Shown: one piece after another, positions 53,890 to 60,882 of the stretch
How positions within the stretch are numbered: the first letter of the stretch is position 1
Layout: every line of letters begins with the position of its first letter
NCBI RefSeq assembly: GCF_014199395.1
Contig: NZ_JACIJM010000008.1
Coordinates: 90,112 to 154,111, forward strand
Length of the DNA stretch: 64,000 nt
Direction: 5' to 3'
DNA from: Yoonia ponticola
GTDB taxonomy: Bacteria > Pseudomonadota > Alphaproteobacteria > Rhodobacterales > Rhodobacteraceae
Position numbers and translations under genes: made by a program
Notes under the pieces: generated by a model
Told to the model about the DNA's origin: nothing
The model's input: only the letters and a program-made list of their open reading frames with translations
Databases searched by the model: none

Positions 53890-54407
53890 TTCGCTTGATC
53901 CTGAAAAGTTATATTCGAGCTGTCTTGTGCGACTGTCCCCCCGCCGGTCCCTAAAGATGGCCTAAAGTCAGAGACCACCCCCTGCCGCTTACGCTTCCTG
54001 CTTGGTTCGCTCAAAAGCCGGTCGATGTTCCAACCAAGCTGCAAACGCGTATTGATTGCTGCGCGTGTCAGACCTGTTTCTTTCGACCATTGACGGATCG
54101 TCAAAGTGCGACCGCGATGGGTTAATCGGCGTTCGTTCATAGCGCTGCGCCTTCGGGTGTCGCTGAACACTTCATCTATTGAAGGTGCAGCTTTGAGGCG
54201 CTTTCGCATGGCATCACGCACAGCAATTGGTTCAAGGCCAGCTAAGGTGCATACAACGTCGAAGTCTTCGTTCGGCTTGGTCAGGTAGAGCCGCGCAAGG
54301 TGGGTCGCGTGCTTGCGTGCAGCTCGTGTGGTTCCGGAGTCTCCGTTGCCAACCAATGCGTCTTCAATGGCCAAACGCAGGACTTCTTGCCATAAGGTTT
54401 GCGTCAT
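53886..54407 (-). CDS. Phage-type protein with helix-turn-helix motif
   Basis: 173 residues from an ATG that overlaps the HNH stop (ATGA). The segment LTHRGRTLTIRQWSKETGLTRAAINTRLQLGWNIDRLLSEP is a HTH motif of the type often attached to phage nucleases and regulators. The rest is unassigned. It may bind the element's DNA and act as a regulator, or act with the upstream HNH protein in packaging. It is unusual between capsid and connector genes. Confidence 0.65.
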   Translation of the reverse strand: MTQTLWQEVLRLAIEDALVGNGDSGTTRAARKHATHLARLYLTKPNEDFDVVCTLAGLEPIAVRDAMRKRLKAAPSIDEVFSDTRRRSAMNERRLTHRGRTLTIRQWSKETGLTRAAINTRLQLGWNIDRLLSEPSRKRKRQGVVSDFRPSLGTGGGTVAQDSSNITFQDQAK

Positions 54408-54742
54408 TGGCTTTGTTCGACCCGTTGCTTGTGCCGGTTGTGACAAGACGTGCAGAGGGACTGCCAATTGTTCTTGTCCCAAAATAGAACCTTATCGCCA
54501 CGATGTGGCTTGATGTGATCGACGGTAGTGGCCTTGCCTCTGCACATTGCGCAGTAGGGATTCCATTGCAGCCACTCTTTCCGAGCGGCTTGCCAGTGGC
54601 TATCGTAACCACGTTCACGTGCGGTTGGGCGGTTTGCATCGTGACGCTTGTTGCGAGCACGCGTGCTGGCGATCTGGCATGCGCAGCGGGTGCCAAACGC
54701 TACTATCTTACCGCACGTGCATAGGTGTGGCGGACGGCTCAT
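54404..54742 (-). CDS. HNH endonuclease (phage packaging-associated type)
   Basis: 112 residues. RERGYDSHWQAARKEWLQWNPYCAMC, TTVDHIKPHRGD and FWDKNNWQSLCTSCHNRHKQ give the HNH motif with zinc-binding cysteines. The small HNH proteins of HK97-like phages work with terminase in cos cleavage. Here it is far from the terminase genes in the same operon. It overlaps both neighbours by 4 bp. Confidence 0.88.
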   Translation of the reverse strand: MSRPPHLCTCGKIVAFGTRCACQIASTRARNKRHDANRPTARERGYDSHWQAARKEWLQWNPYCAMCRGKATTVDHIKPHRGDKVLFWDKNNWQSLCTSCHNRHKQRVEQSQ

Positions 54743-55380
54743 AGGCTCGCCTCTTTTGCGGCAACGATGTTTCGTTTGAGCTTCGTAAGGGCGGAACGGT
54801 CAAAGTCCGGATCAAGGCCAGCGTCGGCGTTTTCTTGCCGCTGTTCAGCTGTCATCGTTGATGTGCCGGAACTGTCATCATCGGCGGCACCGTGGATTGC
54901 CTTAAGCTTTGCGAGCAGGCCATCAAAGGCACCAGTGATCTCAGTGAGCGTTGCGTCCCAAGCCTGTGCCGGTGTCCAGCCAAGCCAACCTGTCGCGATC
55001 TTGTAAAGGTCTGCGAACAGGTCGTGCCATGCGACCGGACTGCCAGAAGGTGCTTTCGCGGCCTCTCCCTGTGTGTTGGATACAGGGGTCATCAGCGCGG
55101 TGATAAGAACGAAAGCGGGCGCGGTTGTAACTTCGCGGATGGTGGCAAGTGGTGCGTTCTCCATACCAGCAAGGAATGCCTTGGCCTCTTGTTTGTCTGT
55201 CGCGGCGCATAAGATGATTGCGCGGATCGTCGACAGATCAAACGCTTGGACGCGCTGCAGCAGGCCGGAAAAGCCGTTGTGCAGGCGTTCAAGGTTGGTC
55301 GCTGCACGCAAAGACGGTCTAAGGCTCACGGCGTTGCCACCGTAAGCCAAAGAAACGTCGTATGCGTTGTTCAACAGCAT
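54739..55380 (-). CDS. Tail assembly chaperone-like protein, possibly a fused two-part form
   Basis: 213 residues. The N-terminal half (GNAVSLRPSLRAATNLERLHNGFSGLLQRVQAFDLSTIRAIILCAA) has the form of GTA-gp10/Phage_TAC proteins. The C-terminal half (WHDLFADLYKIATGWLGWTPAQAWDATLTEITGAF) resembles the short proteins encoded after gp10 in gene transfer agents (rcc01693 type). Such chaperones coat the tape measure before tail assembly. Family assignment is by pattern only. It starts one base after the capsid gene. Confidence 0.55.
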   Translation of the reverse strand: MLLNNAYDVSLAYGGNAVSLRPSLRAATNLERLHNGFSGLLQRVQAFDLSTIRAIILCAATDKQEAKAFLAGMENAPLATIREVTTAPAFVLITALMTPVSNTQGEAAKAPSGSPVAWHDLFADLYKIATGWLGWTPAQAWDATLTEITGAFDGLLAKLKAIHGAADDDSSGTSTMTAEQRQENADAGLDPDFDRSALTKLKRNIVAAKEASL

Positions 55381-55381
55381 T

Positions 55382-56941
55382 TTATACGGCGCACTTCAAT
55401 TTGATGAAGCGATCCGGATGGGTGACGTCAGCACCAACGCGTTTGCGAGCGTGGAAGCGGACTTGGCCGTTCGCTGCCAAGCTGTATGGATCGCGAAGTG
55501 TTGTGAGGCCCACGCGGTCAATGATCCGATAGCCGGACATGTCACCAAACAAGATCGGGCATTTACCGGCACCGATATCGTCCATGTCCGTCATTTCGAC
55601 GACAGGGCGGCCAAGCAAAGTAGAAGGTGCGCCAGCTGTGATTGGATCAAGCACGAGGTAACGACCATTGCCATCTTTCCATGTTCGAACGACCGCTAGC
55701 GTGTTGCGGTTCATCATCCAAACGCCGGTTTGTGCAAACACTGACGCGATCTTATGATACATAGCGATCAGCACGTCTGCGGGGTTTGCAGCTGGGAAGT
55801 TTGCAGCAACACCTGTTTTGATCTCGGCGATGTCAGTCGATGTCATGATACCTACAGGCTGACCCGTGCCGGTGCCTTTGACGAACGCCAGACCCTCTGT
55901 CTTTGCAAAAGACTCCGCAAAATCTGAAAGCAGCTCGCCTTCGAGGTTGTAGGCGTTGTCTTCAAGCAGAGCGTTGGAGGCATCTGTGAACGTCGCCAGC
56001 TCGTAAGGCGTCATTGTCACTTGCTCGAAGGTCATACCGGAAGCCACACGGTTGGCGGTTTCGGCGGTCCATGACGCCGACGTGCCAGTCAGGCGGCGCG
56101 GGTAGATAATCGATGCGGCGCTGATCTGGATGACTTTCGCATACTGACGCAGGGGCGAAAATTCGTTCAAGAGTTTGATCAGCTCGCCACCGAATTCTTG
56201 CGGTGCGAGGAAACCGCCATTGGCATCTGTGCCAACGGTCAGGGCTTTGGCTTCATCAGGTGAGATACGCTCGACGCCACGGCGCAAGAAATTACCAAAC
56301 GCCTTTGTTTCGTCGGAGGCGACGGGGCCAGCGATGTGAACGCCTTGCGGACGGTTCGCCTTAGCTTCCATCTTGTCTAAGCGTGCCTTGATTTCGTCAA
56401 AGGCTTTGGTGTCGATTTGTGGTGCGTTTGCCGGAATGGCAGGGGGCTGATCGTTAATAAGTTCGGGGTCCATGTGGGTATCCTTAATCATGGGGGTGGT
56501 GTCATCGGACTTGAGGGACGTGATCTGTGCGCCCGGATGACACGGGACTGCGACAACAGAAATTTCGTGCAAGGTCAGGGCATTAATCGTGCGGCCTCTT
56601 GCGCGGGGTGTAGATTTCGTGGTGACGAAGCCAATAGACAGGCCGGAGACTGCTTTGGCGCTGATCATGGCGCGGACTTCATTGGCTCGCGCGACATCGT
56701 CGATCAGCAGCCGACCTTTGACGGTCAGGCCAGCGTCGGTTTCTGCGATTGTGTCCCATACGCCGATCACTTGGGATTGATCGTGCGCAAACAACATCGG
56801 GAGCGTTGTAGGCGTAGCGATTGCGCCTTTCTCGATGATATCGCCAACGCGATCCGCACTACCGAACGGCCAAGCGATCCCTTCGATCAGACCTTCAGAC
56901 GTGACGGTCAGGTCTGCTTTGAACTCAAGGCGGGTTGTCAT
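55382..56941 (-). CDS. Fused HK97-type prohead protease and major capsid protein
   Basis: 519 residues. Residues 1-150 are a S78 prohead protease: FKADLTVTSEGLIEGIAWPFGSADRVGDII, MLFAHDQSQVIGVW with the catalytic His, VSGLSIGF with the Ser, and LHEISVVAVPCHPGA. A short linker and delta-like helical region (AFDEIKARLDKMEAKA) lead to an HK97-fold capsid protein from about residue 215 (AFGNFLRRGVERIS) to the end. It would self-cleave on head maturation. It overlaps the 109-residue gene by 4 bp. Confidence 0.92.
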   Translation of the reverse strand: MTTRLEFKADLTVTSEGLIEGIAWPFGSADRVGDIIEKGAIATPTTLPMLFAHDQSQVIGVWDTIAETDAGLTVKGRLLIDDVARANEVRAMISAKAVSGLSIGFVTTKSTPRARGRTINALTLHEISVVAVPCHPGAQITSLKSDDTTPMIKDTHMDPELINDQPPAIPANAPQIDTKAFDEIKARLDKMEAKANRPQGVHIAGPVASDETKAFGNFLRRGVERISPDEAKALTVGTDANGGFLAPQEFGGELIKLLNEFSPLRQYAKVIQISAASIIYPRRLTGTSASWTAETANRVASGMTFEQVTMTPYELATFTDASNALLEDNAYNLEGELLSDFAESFAKTEGLAFVKGTGTGQPVGIMTSTDIAEIKTGVAANFPAANPADVLIAMYHKIASVFAQTGVWMMNRNTLAVVRTWKDGNGRYLVLDPITAGAPSTLLGRPVVEMTDMDDIGAGKCPILFGDMSGYRIIDRVGLTTLRDPYSLAANGQVRFHARKRVGADVTHPDRFIKLKCAV

Positions 56942-57267
56942 TGTGCGGTTTCTCCGGACGCGGGAACGGCAACGCCATTCCAGCGTGCATCAAGGATATC
57001 GAGTGCAAGTGGGAAGGTTTCCGACATCGGACGATTGGCGGCATAAGTCTCAACAAGCTGCATCGCTTGTTGCGGTGCCATGCCGCTTCCGATCAGGCCA
57101 AGCCGGATGGTTTGCACGATGTCCGCCACAGAAAACTGCATGCCGATTGCTCGTGTGTAGAGGGTGCCGATACCGACTTCGGAAAGGCGTTCAAGTTCGG
57201 TGATCATGCCGTCTGTGAGTGCAAAGCTGTGCTCGCCATCGCCAAAGAAGCCGGTGAAGGTGATCAT
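56938..57267 (-). CDS. Tail assembly chaperone-like protein (GTA-gp10/TAC_11 type)
   Basis: 109 residues. FFGDGEHSFALTDGMITELERLSEVGIGTLYTRAIGMQFSVADIVQTIRLGLIGSGMAPQQAMQLVETY matches the GTA-gp10-like family, where a beta-strand pair precedes helices. These proteins are usually encoded between the major tail protein and tape measure genes. Here the gene sits between portal and capsid, and a second member lies at 54739. It overlaps both neighbours by 4 bp. Confidence 0.7.
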   Translation of the reverse strand: MITFTGFFGDGEHSFALTDGMITELERLSEVGIGTLYTRAIGMQFSVADIVQTIRLGLIGSGMAPQQAMQLVETYAANRPMSETFPLALDILDARWNGVAVPASGETAQ

Positions 57268-58451
57268 GCTGTTTGATCCTGTATTGCCGGATCGGGTGCG
57301 CCGGACGTTGTGTAGGGGTTTGCAAGGTTGTTGCCGTCAGGACGGGGCGCGAGGTTTAGACCACCACGCACTTCGTTTGCGGTCATCGCACCCATTGACC
57401 GATACTGACCGTATGCGGCGGCACGTGCTGCGGAATTGGTGGTCAGCAGGTCGTCCGTCACGAATTCGATATAGAAAGCGGCGCGTTCTTCCGGTGTGAA
57501 CAAGACACGTGCATAAGCCCACGCCCAGCTGACCAGCCACGGCTTAAGCGTTATTGCATGAAACTGGCGTGCCATTTCTTCGGTGTTGGACCATGTGCCG
57601 CGTGTCAGCTCGAACAACATCGTCGGTGGCACGCGGAAGACACGTGCGATTTCACGGATTTGTTCGAGGCGGTTCTCTGCGAATTGGGCATCTGCCAGCG
57701 TCATTGAAAGCTGATCGTAGGTCATGCCTTCGTCTAGAATGGCGGTGCCGCCGGTGTTGCGGCCAGAGTGGGTACTAAACCAAGAGCCCGCGATCTTTTT
57801 CTTCGCTTCGACGTCCAACGCCTTTTCTGACTTGATGATGCCGGAGGGGCGTGCGCCATTGGCGAACAGGCTTGCGACGTGCTGTTCGAATGCAAGTGAT
57901 AAAGCAATCGCTTCACGACCCAACTTGATCGGAGATAAGCCACCGAAAGGTTGGATATGCAGGATGTCGCGGTAGCTGTAGCGTCGCGGTCCTTGCGTGG
58001 TCTGTACTATGTAGAACGGTTCGCCATCCGGCTCGTAGTCGGTTTGGACCGTGGCAGGGTCAAGTCGGTGCAGTTCCACCGGTGTGCCGTCATCCAAGCG
58101 AACAACGTGCGCATAACCGTTATCAGTCAGAAGCGCGTCGATTGTGAGGTCTTCGCGAAGTTGACCGGCGCTGGTCCATTCGTTCGCTTCGTCATGTACA
58201 AGCCGGTAGGCTGGTTGGTCTTTGACCGCCTCTTTCGTTTCTGAGAGGTGCACCTTTGCTGGCATCGCACCGATGGTCTCGCTGATCAGCGCAGCGGCAC
58301 ATGCGACGGCAGGGACGCGCAAAGCAGAGCTTCCGCTGACGTGGATGCCGGTAGCGGTGGGTATGGCGCCGAACAGGCCAAGTGCGTCCGGATCAGTGAG
58401 GTGTAGTGCTTTGCTTTCGGCGTTGCCAAAGAGGCGGGATAGGATGGTCAT
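57264..58451 (-). CDS. Phage portal protein (HK97 family)
   Basis: 395 residues from the ATG giving MTILSRLFGNAESK, with GGAA upstream; a longer frame is rejected. LRVPAVACAAALISETIGAMPAKVHL, YAHVVRLDDGTPVELHRLDP, DILHIQPFGGLSPIKLGREAI and VFRVPPTMLFEL are typical of HK97 gp3-like portals. Twelve copies form the channel through which DNA is packaged. It is the first gene of the structural operon and is preceded by a promoter with an overlapping palindrome. Confidence 0.93.
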   Translation of the reverse strand: MTILSRLFGNAESKALHLTDPDALGLFGAIPTATGIHVSGSSALRVPAVACAAALISETIGAMPAKVHLSETKEAVKDQPAYRLVHDEANEWTSAGQLREDLTIDALLTDNGYAHVVRLDDGTPVELHRLDPATVQTDYEPDGEPFYIVQTTQGPRRYSYRDILHIQPFGGLSPIKLGREAIALSLAFEQHVASLFANGARPSGIIKSEKALDVEAKKKIAGSWFSTHSGRNTGGTAILDEGMTYDQLSMTLADAQFAENRLEQIREIARVFRVPPTMLFELTRGTWSNTEEMARQFHAITLKPWLVSWAWAYARVLFTPEERAAFYIEFVTDDLLTTNSAARAAAYGQYRSMGAMTANEVRGGLNLAPRPDGNNLANPYTTSGAPDPAIQDQTA

Positions 58452-58470
58452 CAAGGTTCCACAACAACAT

Positions 58471-58492
58471 GTGTGATATATATACAACACAC
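58471..58492. promoter_or_regulatory. Operator-like palindrome over the structural promoter
   Basis: On the minus strand the 22-bp site has GTGTGTT and TATCACAC halves around GTATATA. It covers the -10 box of the promoter at 58479-58507. The same halves with a centre shorter by two bases occur at 46356-46375. A bound repressor would block the portal operon. Confidence 0.5.
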
Positions 58493-58507
58493 GAGTGACG
58501 TTGTGAA
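58479..58507 (-). promoter_or_regulatory. Promoter of the structural operon
   Basis: On the minus strand TTCACA (58507-58502) and TATATA (58484-58479) are separated by 17 bp. Transcription would begin near 58472, about 20 bp before the portal start codon. Confidence 0.6.
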
Positions 58508-58532
58508 TCCCTAAAATGCCATACCGGCAGCC

Positions 58533-58832
58533 TCACGCAAAACGCATCCGTTTCTCGTATTTGTTCAACAAGAACTGAAACTCATCGGTATCAAGGGCGC
58601 GAATTACTCTTGGTGCGAAGTCAACCCATAAAGCCGTCTCGGCTTTGGGTGGACTTTTGAGCATTCCTCGCGGAACGACCAGCATTAGCACGAAGCCACC
58701 AACCGCATATTAGGCCAGAAGCGCATGAGTGTAAGCAATGTTCAACAAAGAAGCAGTAAACAGCGTCGCGACCAAATCAACAAATCGCCCGAGGTGTATC
58801 GCAGCATCACACCCTGAACTAAGCGGCCGATC
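58533..58832 (-). pseudogene. Possible broken membrane-protein gene
   Basis: One minus-strand frame stays open for about 100 codons except for a TAA at 58710-58712. Before the stop it reads HLGRFVDLVATLFTASLLN and similar hydrophobic sequence. After it, YAVGGFVLMLVVPRG and then LWVDFAPRVIRALDTDEFQF and KYEKRMRFA, which look protein-like. No start codon with a ribosome-binding site is seen. It may be a decayed gene, or the last 50 codons (ATG 58685) may be a small gene. No family is recognised. Confidence 0.35.
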
Positions 58833-58854
58833 CTACCAGCCACAGAAAGGCATT

Positions 58855-59478
58855 TTATAAGGAAATTCCAAAGTTCTCATTGGCCGCGGAGACGAGAAAA
58901 CTCATGTACTCCGGAAGTTCATCTTGTTTCAACATTGCCGCCAGAAGCGCACTAACGTCTGCTTCCGTTAAATTTTCGTCTTCAATTATTACAGATGCTG
59001 CTGCCAATCGCCCGTCGATCTTAAGCCGACTATTCAAGTTCAACCTGGATACGAATTCTTCGCAGTGTCGACTGTTTGCGGACACTTTGCCATCCATGAG
59101 ATAGACGATCTCATCTTTGGAACCTTGTTCGCAGGGGTTCAGATAGCCAGCCTCGTTCCAATCACCACGAGCTTTTCCGCAGGTAAGGGGCTGACCTTTC
59201 TGAGTTTCCTTGAGGCAGGATGCGAGCAAATTAGGAAATTCAAGTTGCAAGTTAGCCGAAGCGCTGCGAGGAACAATGTGCTCGATATGTGAGTCCTCAA
59301 CGGATATACGGCATTCACAATAGCAACAGATCCCCTTCTGGTCGAAGATCAACCTTTCTAAGAGGAAAGTTTTCTCGGGGTTTTGAAGATTATCCCAGCT
59401 AGGCTGCCAATCGGAGTTCGCCAAGTTCTTCCACGAAGCAAATGATGTAGGCTCTTGCGATTTAATAATTAACTTCAT
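58855..59478 (-). CDS. ptuB: HNH nuclease of a Septu-like antiphage system (PtuB type, TIGR02646-like)
   Basis: 207 residues. The HNH core reads LIFDQKGICCYCECRISVEDSHIEHIVPRSASANLQLEFPNLLASC, with the paired CxxC and the HIEHIVPR catalytic segment typical of the TIGR02646/PtuB family. It would be the effector nuclease activated with the ATPase encoded just upstream, whose stop codon it overlaps by 4 bp. Base composition is more AT-rich than the phage genes, suggesting separate acquisition. No reverse transcriptase is near, which argues against a retron. Confidence 0.75.
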   Translation of the reverse strand: MKLIIKSQEPTSFASWKNLANSDWQPSWDNLQNPEKTFLLERLIFDQKGICCYCECRISVEDSHIEHIVPRSASANLQLEFPNLLASCLKETQKGQPLTCGKARGDWNEAGYLNPCEQGSKDEIVYLMDGKVSANSRHCEEFVSRLNLNSRLKIDGRLAAASVIIEDENLTEADVSALLAAMLKQDELPEYMSFLVSAANENFGISL

Positions 59479-60809
59479 TTACCTAGGAGCTTTTTTCGCG
59501 AAATGAGCGCCTTAGCCCGTGTTACTTCTGGGTCGGCAGTCACATTGCTTTTCAAGCACTCTAGATTTTTCTCGGCTTGATCGAGATCACCATCACTAAT
59601 ATTTTTGAATATCTGGTCAAAGAGCTCTTGGACCTCATCTGGGCGGGTCGTGTCGAGCCCCATGATCTCACCCAGAACACTCTCTGCAGTATAACCATAG
59701 CTCGCGCGAACAGAGTGCACTTGCACTTCGCCATTGTCGTTAGTCTTTACGGCTGAGATGTTTTCAGGAGGAACGTGTGTGATAATATGTGGGGAATGCG
59801 TGCTCAAAATGAACTGGCAATTTGGGAATACCGTTGCCAGCTGAGAAATCGCATTTCTTTGCCATTTTGGGTGAAGGTGCAAGTCAATCTCGTCAATCAA
59901 AACGATAGCTTCTCCTGTCAGCGGATCTGCAATGTTTGGATTAGCCAAAGTCAGCCGTCGAGCCAAATCACCAACCAACGCCAACATGATCTTTTCACCT
60001 CCGGAAAGCTGGAGCAAGTTAAGTCGCCTGTCGTTCTTTTCAACAACCATTCTCAGAGGAGAGTACATTATTCGTAAGTCGGAAAACCCAGGCATGAACT
60101 TGTATACGGCCTCACGGACCGCATTCAATTCTCTTCCTGCCGAGTTTACGGGTAGATCATCGATGCTTTCCAGTGCGTCTCCGGTACGGAGCTTATCGAC
60201 AACATCTTCCATGAAGTTTGACAGGCTTTCCTCTTGTTTGTAGCGAAACCATTCAAAAAATCGCCGGAAATTTGCAGCGGACTTCAGTGCATCATCGTAC
60301 GCCGATAGTTGGTTAAATGCCCTCTTTCCTCTCGTCCTCAGTGGAATTTCGACAATGGATCGGTCCACAGGATAATAAATGACGAGCGGGAGGGAAGCAC
60401 TTTCCGGATTGTCACCGAGCGAACCCTGAAAATTACGAGAAAGGTCGGTCAGTTCGGAAAGCTCACTTCTGTGCTTATGAGAAGACACACCGCGAGCGGA
60501 TCTTATAACCTTCCACTTAAAGCGCTCCCCCTCGTGCTTTACCGAGACTTCGATTGCGGACGCTCGGGCACCATTCCGAATGTCCATTTCATCTATAGGA
60601 TACCCATTTGATCTATCGTTCAGAGTTCTATTGACTAGCCAGGACATGGCCGTGGCTAGTCCATCCAAGACCGTTGTCTTTCCAGCCCCATTCACCCCAA
60701 CAATAAGATTGATATTGTCTCCGAAAGAGAAAGATCCATCACGAAAGCCGCGGAAGTTGGACAGGCTTATTTCTTCAATTTCCAAAGGACACCCCAAGGC
60801 GGCTAACAT
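59475..60809 (-). CDS. ptuA: AAA/ABC-type ATPase of a Septu-like antiphage system (PtuA type)
   Basis: 444 residues. RecF/SMC-type ATPase: LSNFRGFRDGSF, Walker A LIVGVNGAGKTTVLDG near residue 36, signature QLSGGEK near residue 270, Walker B AIVLIDEIDLHLHP, and the switch ILSTHSPHII. A helical C-terminus follows. In Septu systems PtuA forms an ATPase ring that holds PtuB and controls its nuclease. The pair lies next to the integrase, a usual place for satellite cargo. An OLD-family or other ATPase-HNH pair is an alternative. Confidence 0.75.
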   Translation of the reverse strand: MLAALGCPLEIEEISLSNFRGFRDGSFSFGDNINLIVGVNGAGKTTVLDGLATAMSWLVNRTLNDRSNGYPIDEMDIRNGARASAIEVSVKHEGERFKWKVIRSARGVSSHKHRSELSELTDLSRNFQGSLGDNPESASLPLVIYYPVDRSIVEIPLRTRGKRAFNQLSAYDDALKSAANFRRFFEWFRYKQEESLSNFMEDVVDKLRTGDALESIDDLPVNSAGRELNAVREAVYKFMPGFSDLRIMYSPLRMVVEKNDRRLNLLQLSGGEKIMLALVGDLARRLTLANPNIADPLTGEAIVLIDEIDLHLHPKWQRNAISQLATVFPNCQFILSTHSPHIITHVPPENISAVKTNDNGEVQVHSVRASYGYTAESVLGEIMGLDTTRPDEVQELFDQIFKNISDGDLDQAEKNLECLKSNVTADPEVTRAKALISRKKLLGK

Positions 60810-60882
60810 ATTCTCGGATCACAATGATCGCAGTAAGAATGACCCTCTCGAGACGAAGCTGATCAGTCATGTTGACTTTATC

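Noticed and set aside
47992..58451. Gene transfer agent main cluster
   Set aside because: Some proteins look GTA-like, but the presence of an integrase and att repeats, the tRNA insertion and the different gene order point to a mobile element instead.
58855..60809. Retron with ATPase and HNH effectors
   Set aside because: The ATPase-HNH pair also occurs as a retron effector, but no reverse transcriptase frame with a YxDD motif and no structured msr/msd-like region is present nearby.
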